A DNA stretch of 64,000 bases from Gymnorhina tibicen (Eukaryota; Chordata; Aves; Passeriformes; Artamidae), in NCBI GenBank assembly GCA_013399875.1, contig VXAZ01001670.1, forward strand, positions 2,644,108 to 2,708,107. The letters run 5' to 3'. Under the pieces are notes generated by a model. It saw only the letters and a program-made list of their open reading frames with translations, had not been told where the DNA came from and made no database searches. Shown piece by piece: positions 27,681 to 36,800 of the stretch. The translations under genes and the position numbers were made by a program. How positions within the stretch are numbered: position 1 is the stretch's first letter; each line of letters starts with the position of its first letter.

Positions 27681-27738
27681 GGGGGAGGGGGGAGGAGGTG
27701 TTCGGGTGGGTGTTTTTTTTGTTTTGGTTTTTTTTTAT
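27681..27738. repeat. G-rich run followed by T/G low-complexity tract
   Basis: G runs of 5, 6, 3 and 3 occur within 30 bases (27681-27710), giving a weak G-quadruplex candidate because one loop is long. They are followed by long T runs broken by G and GG. Confidence 0.6.
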
Positions 27739-27989
27739 GTTACGCCAAATTGTATCACCTTTGATTTTCCACCATCACGGATCAATTCTTTCAGCTCAGA
27801 GCTGACTACGGAGATTTCCAGGTGGAAGGGTGATACCACGGAAGCCTAGTTAGGGACAGCGAGAGCTACAAACCGTTACGTGTGAGCTCGCCTGGGACTC
27901 AACACTCAGCTGCGTGAAATCCCCATTCCTTCTCCTGACGCCTCACCCCGCAAAGGGAACGAGGGCACCGGGGGAGGGAGAACGGAGAC

Positions 27990-28470
27990 CCGGCAGCCTT
28001 GTCGGCCCACCGGGGGCACCACCTGCGAGGAGCCAGGCTGGGGCAAGGCAGGGAGCGGCGTGCCCCCGGCCGCGGGGACGTTGCCGGGGAACACGGCCGC
28101 CCGTCCCGGTNNNNNNNNNNNNNNNNNNNNNNNNNNNNNNNNNNNNNNACCGCGGCCCCCCGCCCGGCGCCCCGCCCCGCCCTGCCTTCCGGATCCTTCC
28201 CGCCGCACGCGCCCACCGCCGCCACGGGAAGCGCGGCGCCGCCGCCTTGCCATATATGGGCACGGCCGGAAGCGCGCGCGTCACGGCGCTGGCTCGCGGC
28301 GTCCCCGCGGGGAGCGGAACGTCACGTCACGTCCCCGGCGCGCCCGCGCGCGGCGCCCCGGCAACCAAACAGTAAACACGGGCGCGCGCATGCGCGGCGG
28401 GGNCGGCGGCCGCCCTGCCGCGGCCCGGGGGCACGAGCGCCGCAGGCGGGGGGGGGATGGTGTGCACAGG
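27990..28470. promoter_or_regulatory. CpG island promoter with CArG, ETS, CRE-half and NRF1 motifs
   Basis: A dense CpG island surrounds an N gap (28111-28148). It contains a perfect CArG box CCATATATGG at 28250-28259, an ETS/TCF-type CCGGAAGC at 28266-28273, CREB half-sites CGTCA at 28279-28283, 28320-28324 and 28325-28329, and a palindromic NRF1 site GCGCATGCGC at 28386-28395. Known biology: SRF with a ternary complex factor plus CREB is the arrangement of serum- and calcium-responsive immediate-early promoters, FOS included. No coding exon was recognised on either side, so the transcript and its direction are unknown. The candidate that fits gene order is JDP2 (leftward) or a FOS-linked lncRNA. 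Confidence 0.6.
28111..28148. other. Assembly gap (38 N)
   Basis: Run of 38 N inside the CpG island; a further single N is at 28403. Confidence 0.98.
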
Positions 28471-30857
28471 AGCGCGTCGGGACTGCGGCTGCTGTCAGCA
28501 CCGAGGCAGCCCTGGATCCGCAACACCCTCCTGTACCAGGGCAGGAGGTGCTGCTGTGCTGGCAGCCTTTCTTTATTCTGCCACAAACGCTATTCAGGAT
28601 CTTCACGTTGTTTACAGCTCTACTTTCTGTAATTCGTAACAACAATCCCACTGTGCCTTGCGTTGTGTTGCAGTTGCATTTCTAAGAATTAATTACACTA
28701 CTGCCCTCAGAGGGATCAGGAGCGCAGGAGGCATCAGAAATAACACGAGCGTTACCTACGTGTCTTATCTCGTTCCATTGTTGTGTTTCACAAAGGTCTG
28801 TGCCGGTATCTGTGTGATGTATCAGATACAGCTTGTAATTGAAGCACATGCTTATAACCCATTGCAGGCAGGGATTGCTGCATTATTCCTCAGCTGAAGA
28901 TAGTGGCAGGATTCCCACTGTTTTAAGTGCAACTTAACTACATAATTCTCAAATGCTAGGAAGCAGATAAATCACATTCATAACATGCCATAAATTTTAT
29001 GTAGCACATGCTGAATTCTGGGTTGCTTGTGGCAGAAGGCAAGGAGTAAGGCTGGAGCCTGGGGTAGACATGTCTCACGTAGTGTCACCCCTGAAGATGA
29101 CATCTTTGTGTAACAAATGTAAAAGCTGACACTTAGACATGGCACTTGCTATCACTGCTGTTAAAAAGAGAAGCCTTGGTTGGACTGCTGTTTCTCTGAC
29201 TTTAGCTCTAGATTTTGCTTTGGTCTGTCCAGTGATCATGAGAGACGATGTGGCCAGGATCACTCCACCTGAGGGAACTGCGTGCTATTTTTGAACTTCG
29301 TGGACCCCTGTCCCTTTCTGCCTCTGCTGAATGGTGATTTCAGCAGCGTGCGTGGGCTCCTGGAGACCTGAATTCTTCAGCTCTGAACTCAATGGTCTTT
29401 CAGCAAGACAGCGCATTGTGATTCCAGATTTACTGACTTCACGGGGTTAGCTGTCACATAAGTCTGACTCTCTTGCAGTATCACCTACCACCTACATGAC
29501 TGCTTCATGGTTCAGTGCTACTGTGCATTTGCTGAACCTGGGTGTTGCCCATGTAAACTCAAGTGGCAGCGTGAAAGTAGCTGCTTCTCAGTAGCAAGTG
29601 GGATTACTCTTCATCACTTGTCAGCTCTGCCTACAGATTAATGTTGAAAGACGGGAAACTGCCCTTGTAATATTTGCTTTTGCACAGGGCAGGCCTTGTT
29701 GAGCAAGTCATGGAGCTGCAATACTCATTTACTGAGATGAGACAGATCCTGTGTGTGTTCTGATCAGGGAAGGGGTGAAAAAAGTAGAGCCTGCTGCAGT
29801 GACCAGGAAATGTGGAGTTACAGAAACCCAACCCTGAATGCCAGCCTACAGAGATTCCCTGAGAGCATGGTGTCAAGATAGCCTTTAGCTAGACACACAT
29901 GCCAGCACAGGTAGAATCTTTGCTTTCACCTTGAGAAAGGAGTTCTCAAATTGGAGTAACAGGGCTGGAGGCTGTCAGGGAGGCCTTGCTACTCGCAGTG
30001 GACTCTTCATGTGTAGCCATTAGTGAGGGAGCGGGTTACTGCTCTGCATGGAGCAGTAACCTGGCCCAGCTGCTGTCCTGCCAGCAGAGCACAGTTCACT
30101 GCACAAGCAGCAGGGGTGACAGGGGTAGCAGCCCCTCTAACTCAGCAGGAGAGACCACATTTACAGAGACCCCAAGGAGGCAGCACATTCCTAGAATGTG
30201 TGTGCCATTTGCCATAACTCATTCAATTCAAGGACTGGGCTGGCTTTAATAGAAACTGAAGGGCCAGTGGTTTGCCTTATACCACTCAGCCCAAATTGAG
30301 GAGTGCACAAGCTTTTCTCCTCCTCTCATGTCCCAAAGAAGATAGGCCATAGCTACTCCTAGAGGAACCAGACCACATCCAGGGGCACCCAGAGCCAGGG
30401 TGCACACCCACTTCTCAACAGGGAGAAGGAAGTTGGGCTGTTAGGCACGTGGAAACAATTATGTGGGCCCCAGCCTAGAGGTGGCCTTCCCGATTCAGAG
30501 GCACAAACTCACCTGCCTTTTCACCACCTTTCCAGCAAGACCTTCACCTAGTTGGTGAAAGGCCACAGCAGGTGACACACAAACACAGAAGGGGACCAGA
30601 CCCAGACAGATCAGCTGGGGAAGGCCATAAGGAGTGACCCTGCTGCCTACCAGGATGGGTGTAACCACAGCCAGCCCTGACTAACACCAGGACAAGGACA
30701 GGGGTGGCCTAAATGGTATGCCCACCCTGATGGGCCCTAAGCCTTGGACAGATTGCAGTTGTCTGCAGTTTTTAAAGCCCAGACGAAATTAAGAGGCTAG
30801 GGAACCCCTTTGAGATCGCAGGGGAGCAAGTACAAAAGGTAACACAAGGACAGCTCC
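28471..30857. other. Intergenic stretch between the 28 kb island and the FOS 3' end
   Basis: No exon or repeat family recognised. It contains one perfect hairpin (30035-30060), listed separately. Confidence 0.5.
30035..30060. repeat. Perfect 10-bp inverted repeat (hairpin)
   Basis: GTTACTGCTC is followed by a 6-base spacer and its exact reverse complement GAGCAGTAAC. No T-run follows and it lies in non-coding DNA about 0.8 kb beyond the FOS polyadenylation site. Confidence 0.8.
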
Positions 30858-30876
30858 AGCAGTCAACTTAAATGCT

Positions 30877-30882
30877 TTTATT
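30877..30882 (-). terminator. FOS: FOS polyadenylation signal AATAAA
   Basis: Plus-strand TTTATT reads AATAAA on the FOS strand. It is the last such hexamer of the conserved 3'UTR and is followed by a GT-rich segment (30857 down to about 30833), the usual CstF-binding context. Confidence 0.8.
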
Positions 30883-30965
30883 GACAATGTCTCTGAACAA
30901 TAATAAGCAAACAATGCTTAAGTTTCATCCAAATTCACTTTCCACATGTCAAAAAAGACCTCAAG

Positions 30966-31040
30966 GTAGAAAAAAATAAAATAAAAATATAAATATCTGA
31001 GAATCCGTCTTAATAAATAAATTAAAAACACAATAAAAAC
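30966..31040 (-). promoter_or_regulatory. FOS: FOS AU-rich instability element (ARE)
   Basis: Read on the FOS strand, this is a U-rich stretch with the overlapping pentamers ATTTATTTA (within AATTTATTTATTAAG) and ATATTTATATTTT, followed by TTTATTTTATTTTTTT. It corresponds closely to the ARE of mammalian FOS, which drives deadenylation and rapid mRNA decay through TTP/ZFP36 and BRF proteins and is opposed by HuR. It explains how the transcript can be transient. The arrangement and order of motifs are unusually well preserved for a 3'UTR. Confidence 0.9.
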
Positions 31041-31646
31041 GTTTTCATGGAAAACTTATGTCAGAACATTCAGACCACCTCAACAATGCATGATCAGTAA
31101 AGTTACAATGAACATCAATGTAGAACTACAGTACATGGATATAGCTATTTATCTACCTACTAGAAAATAAAATAGAGTCTCTTTCCCCCCACGTAAGATG
31201 GGTCATTGCTAAGTCATCAGAACACGATATTGCCAGGAACACAGTAGTTATTGTTAATCAGCTGCACTAGATACGAGTTGGAGATACCCAGCACCAGGTT
31301 AAATTCCAATCATTTAAAACCAAGAGATTAATTAGTTAATGCTAGTGATACTAAGGAGGGGAGGGAGTCACCTACCCAGCCATGTGGGACATGCTACAGA
31401 CTACCAGCTCTCATGGATGGGCCACTGGGGACAAGACAAACTCCATGCGATTTGCTACATCTCTGGAAGAGGTAAGAGACCTCGGTGCATGACGCTCTGC
31501 CAGGCCCCGGGGCACCAGGCCAGACAGGGGGTGGCGGTGGCAGGGCCCTCCCCAGGCCTGGGGAGCCCCATGGGGCACAGCTGCAAGTCCGTGGGGGTGC
31601 ATGGGCAGGGGAGGGGGCCCAGCAGGTCAGTCAATGCTGGAGCCCT

Positions 31647-32264
31647 TCACAAGGCCAGGAGGGTGGGGGAGCTGAGGGAGTCAGACGAGGGCTCATTGCT
31701 GCTGCTGCCCTTCCGGTGCGCAGCAGCACAGCTGGGGAAGGGGTCTGCCTCGGGGTAGGTGAAGACGAAGGTGGAGGTGTAGGTGCTGGGACACGGGGTG
31801 CAGGTCACCACAGGGGTGCAGAGGGGCTCCAGCTCACCGCTGGTCCCAGCAGTCAGTGACTCCCAGTCCGACGGGTAGAAGGAGGAGGCCCCAGGCAGGT
31901 CCATGTCGGGCACAGAGCGGGAGGCCTCCCGCGGCCCCGTGGAGAAGAGCAGCTCGTCGAAGGGCTCAGCCTTGAGCTCCAGCCCGCTGCTGCTGGTCTC
32001 CTTGGGCGGCACGGCCGGCGGCGCTTCAGGCATCAACGGCAGAGCAAAGGCAGCCTCCTCGGTCATAGGGGGGCTGGGGGTGCCCAGGTCCAGCGCGGTA
32101 GCAGCGCTGGCAGCTGCCAGCTCCTCGGAGAAGCACAACTCCTCGGGCATCTTGCAGGCGGGCCGGTGGGCCGCCAGGATAAACTCCAGCTTCTCCTTCT
32201 CCTTCAGCAGGTTAGCAATCTCCGCCTGCAGCGCGGACTTCTCCTCCTCCAGCTGGTCGGTCTC
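31647..32264 (-). CDS. FOS: FOS coding exon 4
   Basis: Residues 166-370 and the stop codon TGA (31647-31649). It starts after CTGCAG with GAG ACC GAC and encodes most of the leucine zipper, the C-terminal transactivation domain and the conserved tail ending in SPTLLAL. The antisense strand is also open over long distances, which is a shadow of the GC-rich codon use. Confidence 0.97.
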   Translation of the reverse strand, partial: ETDQLEEEKSALQAEIANLLKEKEKLEFILAAHRPACKMPEELCFSEELAAASAATALDLGTPSPPMTEEAAFALPLMPEAPPAVPPKETSSSGLELKAEPFDELLFSTGPREASRSVPDMDLPGASSFYPSDWESLTAGTSGELEPLCTPVVTCTPCPSTYTSTFVFTYPEADPFPSCAAAHRKGSSSNEPSSDSLSSPTLLAL

Positions 32265-33403
32265 CTGCAGAGAGAGCAGGCTGTCAGCCAGGGCCGGCAT
32301 CACTCCCAGCTGGAGTCCTCTTCCTCCTGCCACCTCCGCCCCGGGTACTCCCTCTTCCCCCGCCACCTCCCGGGCAGCACTTACCGCCTGCAGCGTGTCG
32401 GTGAGCTCCCGCCGCCGGTTGCGGCACTTGGCCGCTGCCATCTTGTTCCGTTCCCGGCGGATCCTTCTCTTTTCCTCCTCCTCCGGGGACAGCTGCGGAC
32501 AGAGAGAGGCCGCTCAGTACCGCTGCCAGCCCGGTGCCCCCCCGGCTAGGGCAACCCGCCGGCCGCGCGTCCCCCTAATCCCCCCCCCGCCCCAAACAAC
32601 TCCAATCGGCGCTCACCTGTTCGACTTTGCCCCGGCGGCCGATGCTCTGCCCGCGGCCGCCCGGCGCCTTCAGCACTGCAGGGCGGGAGTAGGTGGTGGG
32701 GGCGGGCGCTGAGACGCCGTAGGGGTGTCCGCGGCTCTGGGAGGGGGCCACTGAAGAGATGAGAGTGGGCTGCACCAGCCACTGCAGGTCGGGGCTGGTG
32801 GAGATGGCCGTCACCGTAGGCACGAAGCTGGCGCTGGAGGCGGCCAGATCGGTGCAGAAGTCCTGTAGGTCAGAGGAAGGGGGGGCTACCGTCAGCGGAG
32901 CGCCCGGGCCGCTCCCCGCCGTCCCCGGGGCCGCGGCGCCGCGCTGCCAGCGCCGGCTCCACACGAGAGCGGCCTGTTATAAATATCTCTGACGTCCGCG
33001 CTGACGCAGACACTGCTCCGGAGTCTCCTCAATGAACTCGCGTTTTATCAATGAAGCCGCTTTACACACCCGCCGCAGAGCGCGGCCCGAGCCACGGCAC
33101 CCCCCGACCGCCCCGCCTCGGCACCGGGGCCGCTCCCCACGCCAGTTCCCGACTTGACCTCCTCCGCGGACACCGCCAGCCCCGCGTCACCCGCTCCCGT
33201 CCCGTCCCCCCCGAGTGCTCCTGCCCCGGGCAAGAGCGCAGCCGGCACGCTCAGCGACTCACCTGCGGGTTGACAGGCGAGCCCATGCTCGAAAATGAGT
33301 CCGCCGGGGAGGGGTAATAGGTGAGGCTGTCCCCGGCCGGGGAAGCGCTACTGCAGCGGGAGGACGGCGCCTCGTACTCTCCGGCGAAGCCCTGGTACAT
33401 CAT
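31647..33403 (-). CDS. FOS: c-Fos proto-oncogene, AP-1 transcription factor subunit (four coding exons)
   Basis: The joined exons 33403-33263, 32862-32617, 32492-32385 and 32264-31647 encode 370 residues, against 380 in human and about 367 in chicken. All introns have GT-AG ends and lie between codons (phase 0). The product is a nuclear bZIP protein that pairs with JUN proteins and binds TGASTCA (AP-1) sites. The basic region is at about 137-159, with [12 protein letters not shown] at 145-156 and the redox cysteine C152. The zipper leucines are 163, 170, 177, 184 and 191, with H198 next. C-terminal features are an LKAE sumoylation motif (K263), the ERK docking motif FTYP (from F333), and S352 and S364, equivalent to the RSK and ERK sites of human FOS. 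The protein opens with two Met codons; I chose the first, with G at -3, as the conserved start. No frameshift or missing key residue was seen. Confidence 0.98.
32385..32492 (-). CDS. FOS: FOS coding exon 3
   Basis: Residues 130-165 (36 codons, 108 bases, the same size as in human). It encodes [20 protein letters not shown] and the rest of the DNA-binding basic region, plus the first zipper leucine. The acceptor is TCCGCAG and the donor is GCG|GTAAG. Intron 3 (32265-32384) is 120 bases and intron 2 (32493-32616) is 124 bases. Confidence 0.97.
32617..32862 (-). CDS. FOS: FOS coding exon 2
   Basis: Residues 48-129 (82 codons, two fewer than human). It begins [10 protein letters not shown] and ends GRRGKVEQ. 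The central [20 protein letters not shown] segment is nearly invariant among FOS proteins. Acceptor CTACAG|GAC, donor CAG|GTGAG. Confidence 0.97.
32863..33262 (-). other. FOS: FOS intron 1 with candidate intragenic control cluster
   Basis: A 400-base GC-rich intron. On the FOS strand it holds TTCATTGA twice (about 33030 and 33046), TGCGTCAG (33001-33008), GACGTCAG (32989-32996) and ATATTTATAAC (32976-32986) within about 80 bases. These are AP-1/CREB-type and TATA- or MEF2-like motifs. In mammals the first exon and intron of FOS hold intragenic control elements; whether this cluster is the equivalent is inference. Confidence 0.6.
33263..33403 (-). CDS. FOS: FOS coding exon 1
   Basis: Residues 1-47 ([20 protein letters not shown] onward, ending [10 protein letters not shown]), exactly the human exon length. 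The residues are bird-like. Donor CAG|GTGAGT. The 5'UTR upstream has no other ATG, so start choice is simple: the first of two adjacent ATGs. Confidence 0.98.
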
Positions 33404-33557
33404 GTCGGCTCGGTGCGCGCAAGCCGGAGGTGAGAGGTGATGCGACGGTGGCGAAGCGTCCTTGGGGATGAAGCGAGGAGGGGTCGGCTGCGTGCGTCCC
33501 TGTGCCCGGTCCGCGCCGCGCGTCTCTCCGCTCCACCGCCGGGGCTGCCTGAGCTGC
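33404..33557 (-). other. FOS: FOS 5'UTR
   Basis: About 154 bases, GC-rich and free of upstream ATGs. The start site is placed 24-30 bases after TATAAAA, at the GTACTCCAGC segment that resembles the region around the mammalian cap site. The exact start is an estimate. Confidence 0.7.
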
Positions 33558-33580
33558 TGGAGTACCGCGCCGCGCCTCCC

Positions 33581-33587
33581 TTTTATA
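33581..33587 (-). promoter_or_regulatory. FOS: FOS TATA box
   Basis: TATAAAA on the FOS strand, in a GC-rich context, about 25-30 bases before the inferred start site. Confidence 0.9.
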
Positions 33588-33596
33588 CCCTCCCGC

Positions 33597-33604
33597 CGAC
33601 GTCA
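33597..33604 (-). promoter_or_regulatory. FOS: FOS proximal CRE
   Basis: TGACGTCG on the FOS strand, one base from the palindromic CREB site. It sits just upstream of the TATA box, as the -60 CRE does in mammalian FOS. It is expected to mediate cAMP and calcium induction. Confidence 0.85.
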
Positions 33605-33833
33605 CCGGGGACGCGCCACCCGCGCCCATGGGGGGGGCCTCCCGCCCCGCGCCCGCCCCGCGCCTCTCCAGGGCCGCTCCGCGCGCCTTCTGCCACCGCC
33701 CCCCGCGGGAGAGAGCCACAGCATGGGGCGGGGGCCGGTCGCAGGGGCGGCGAGGGCTCCAGGGCAGAGCAGGAGGCAGCGGTCATGGGGCTTCCCCCCC
33801 GCGCGGAGTGGTACGGCCGGTCTCGGGAACCCA

Positions 33834-33892
33834 CTGACGCAGATATCCTTATATGGGATACATCCTGTGCGAGGGGGCGTGACTGACGGGAA
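33834..33892 (-). promoter_or_regulatory. FOS: FOS serum response unit: SIE, TCF site, CArG box, AP-1-like site
   Basis: On the FOS strand, in order: the SIE core TTCCCGTCA (33884-33892), which binds STATs; the ternary-complex-factor site ACAGGATGT (33860-33868); the CArG box CCATATAAGG (33847-33856) for SRF; and TGCGTCAG (33834-33841), the FAP-like site. Order and spacing match mammalian FOS, and the unit lies about 300 bases upstream of the start. This is the element through which growth factors and ERK signalling induce FOS within minutes. Confidence 0.93.
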
Positions 33893-36800
33893 GCGCTCCA
33901 GGCTGCAGCCAAGTGCGGCGGGCGGGCGGCGCGCGGGACAGGACGGGACGGGACGGTTCGGGACGCGACGGCCCCTCCCCCCCTCGCCTGGCGAGACCCT
34001 GCGAGGGCTATGGGGCACCGACACTGCCCTTGGGGCTGCCGTCCCGCAGCAGGTGACCCCCTCCTCGGGGGCGCCGTCCCGCCGCAAGTGACCCTTCCCC
34101 TCAGCGGGGACCCGCACAGCCTTGCCGCGGAGCAAGGTGCTCCAAGGAAGGCGGCGAAGAAGGGGTCCGGCCGGGCACGGGTGCGTTTTGTGTTGCAGGT
34201 CAAGCCCCATCGCCAGCACTGAGCGGGGTCTGCCCGTAGCTGGGCACAGGTACTCGGCGGACCCCACGCACGGAAAGCTCAACCTACACCCCTCCCTGCA
34301 GCGAGGACCCGCGTTACGCTCATATGTCACTACTGACTTGTCTATCATGTATGCTTGTAATTGTCGAGAGTGAGGGTAATGGCACAGGGCGGTTGGAAGC
34401 CCTGCCAGGGACGCCTGAGGGGCCGCAGCCCTCCGGGAAGGTTGGGAGAGCCTGGGAGCAGTGCTCGGGGGGGCTGGGATATCCGCCAAGAGCATGGGCA
34501 AGAGGCCACCGGGAAACCACCGACGAGGAGAGAGAGAGGCGAGGCTCGTCCTTTCCTCCAGTTTGGGTTTTGTTTTGATCCTTGTTGCAGCGAAGCCCGG
34601 AGACACCCACCCACGACGGGGATGTCAGGCAGCCCTGGCTCAGGTCAGGCTAAGGTGGGAGCCAGACCGCAGACTCGCCTTGCACGGGAGCCAAGAGATC
34701 GCGGCTATAGATAGTAACAGGGAAGCTGCAGCAGGGAGCGTGTTTACAGCAACAAACAGAGCCTGCAGCGCAGTCTCCAGGCAGGAGCGTCACCCAGCCA
34801 GGCTGGGATCCTGCTGGCAGCCTCTCCCTGTGTTTGAGCTCATGGGCTAAATGCAGCGCTTGATGCTGCTGCTGTTGCTGTTGCTGCGCGAGCAACCTCC
34901 GTTCTTAGAGATCTGGGCCACGGGGGCGGGAGAACTGGGCCAGCTGCTATTTCTGAACTGCCCGTCAGAGCAGAGGGGACAGCCAAGGACTGCCGCAGCT
35001 CACGGCCTGTACCGCTCCCTGGGAAAGGACCTGTGGGGGCCAGTGCTGCTCTCATCAGCTCAGCGCTGGCCCGTGGGCTAGTCCATCTCGGGGCAGGTAT
35101 CAGTCACCCCAGGTTCCTGTGTTGCCAAGGGTTCTTTGCCCTGGCCAGCATTCCCCTCATGCCAGCTACTGAAATAGTGGGGCAAGCATGGTCTCTTCGG
35201 CAGCCCCAGGCTGCAGGTGAGGAGGCCCTCAGCATTGCCCAGAGGAGGGATGTGCCAGCAAATTAGCAAAGCCACGACCCTGCCAGCGGTGTGCAACAGG
35301 CCAAACCTCTGCAGCCGCATGCCCAGCAGGGCCTAGGTTGACGCACTGGTGCCCAGCATGGGCAAGACCCTCTAACACAGTTTCCAGTCTCAGACATTTG
35401 CCAGGCACATTTCAGAAAAACACTGCTTAGCCCTGCTGTCTACAAACTGCCCCAGGGTTCCTCTAGCCAAGCTACCTTCCCCAAAAGAAGTGTCTGGAAA
35501 TCGGGAGGGGAATCCACTTCACCAAAGCCCACAATATTTTTGTGGTGCCCATGCAAACCATCTGTTGCCATCTCCACTGGCGACCAAGCATGATCTGTTT
35601 GTACCAAACGGAAAGTGCACGGATGCCGCACATTTCTAACACGTGGAGGCAATGAAACAGAGAAAGCGAAAACACATGACGTGGGTTTGTTGTTTGCTCC
35701 AAACACGGGGTGCACACGTTTTACCACAGTATGTGTGAGAACAAAAAAAGGAAGCAGGCGGTACCGCAGGGACAAAACAGAGTCAGAGCATGAACCCTCC
35801 TGCCTGGGTGACAGGGTTGCCCTCACCAGCATGCCAGGCTGATGGAGGCTCCTCACCTCCCTCGCCAGCTGGGTACAGGAAGAGGCATTAGACCCTCACA
35901 AATTCATGTGATCTGTGGAATGGACCATGAGTTCAGTGAACACAACAACATTATTAAACCTGTACAGCCAGGGCCAGCAGGGTTTTGCCAGGTTGTGGTA
36001 GTGCTTGGCTGGGCCTCATCTGCAGAGACACACCCCTCTAGGGACTTTTCCCTTGCTTCAGACAAGCCCACTGCACCTCTGGGTCTGGTGCTGGTGAGGA
36101 GGAGGTGGCTGCTGACTATCACCAGCCGGGAGATGGCTCTTCCCAGATGCCTGGCCAGACAGAAGAGGCTATGCCCACTGCACTTCTTGGGCATCGCAAT
36201 GGTGCCAGTAGGGCAGAAGGACAGCATCCATCCAGTGAGGATCTTGTCCTGCATGCCAACAAAACCCCTCCACCTGCCTGGCCTCCACTTTTCCTCCTAC
36301 CAAGCAGGGAGATGGGAAAGCTTGCAGCTCCAAGGCTTACAACAGAACAGCGAGCTCCTAAGTCTCAGAGTGCAGCACGGGAACTTGGCCATACTTTCAC
36401 ACCCCTCCTTCATCTGAGCTTGCAACTAAGGCTGGCCTTGGAAAACCACAGCAGAAAAGCACCTGAGGTGTGTGGGCCAGTGCAACTGCACAGCCAAAAC
36501 CCACTTCAGGGGCAAGAGATGGGTGTGCCTAAATTTGGCCATGTACCAGGGGAAAGTCCATGCCAGCAACATGGCCCTTTGGTAGTCTCATGACCATCCC
36601 AACCCACTCTCTGTCAGCAGCACTGACTGTAGCATGGTTCCATGTTCCCTTTCTAGGCACACAACATGGTGGACATCTGTCTCCAGCTAACCAGGGACTG
36701 TTGGGGTCATTGGGAAGGAGACCGGACAGCCAGAGTTCAGCAGCAGAGCTTGCATGCAGGGGGCACTGCTGTGGATACCAAGAAATAGCTCCCCCGCACT

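Larger units (their letters stand above)
30858..31646 (-). other. FOS: FOS 3'UTR
   Basis: The 3'UTR runs from after the stop codon to about 20 bases beyond the AATAAA signal, roughly 790 bases, close to the mammalian length. Its first half (31646 down to about 31320) is GC-rich and its distal half is AU-rich. The distal part carries the instability element listed separately. The downstream end near 30858 is inferred from the signal at 30877-30882 and a GT-rich stretch beyond it. Confidence 0.8.

Noticed and set aside
31903..32712. 269-codon plus-strand open frame antisense to FOS
   Set aside because: It spans FOS exons and introns in antisense and owes its length to the GC-rich codon use of FOS. 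It shows no protein family features and crosses conserved splice sites.
33602..34606. 334-codon minus-strand open frame upstream of FOS
   Set aside because: It covers the FOS promoter, including SRE and SIE, lies upstream of the start site and has low-complexity Arg/Pro/Gly content. It is a GC-island artefact.
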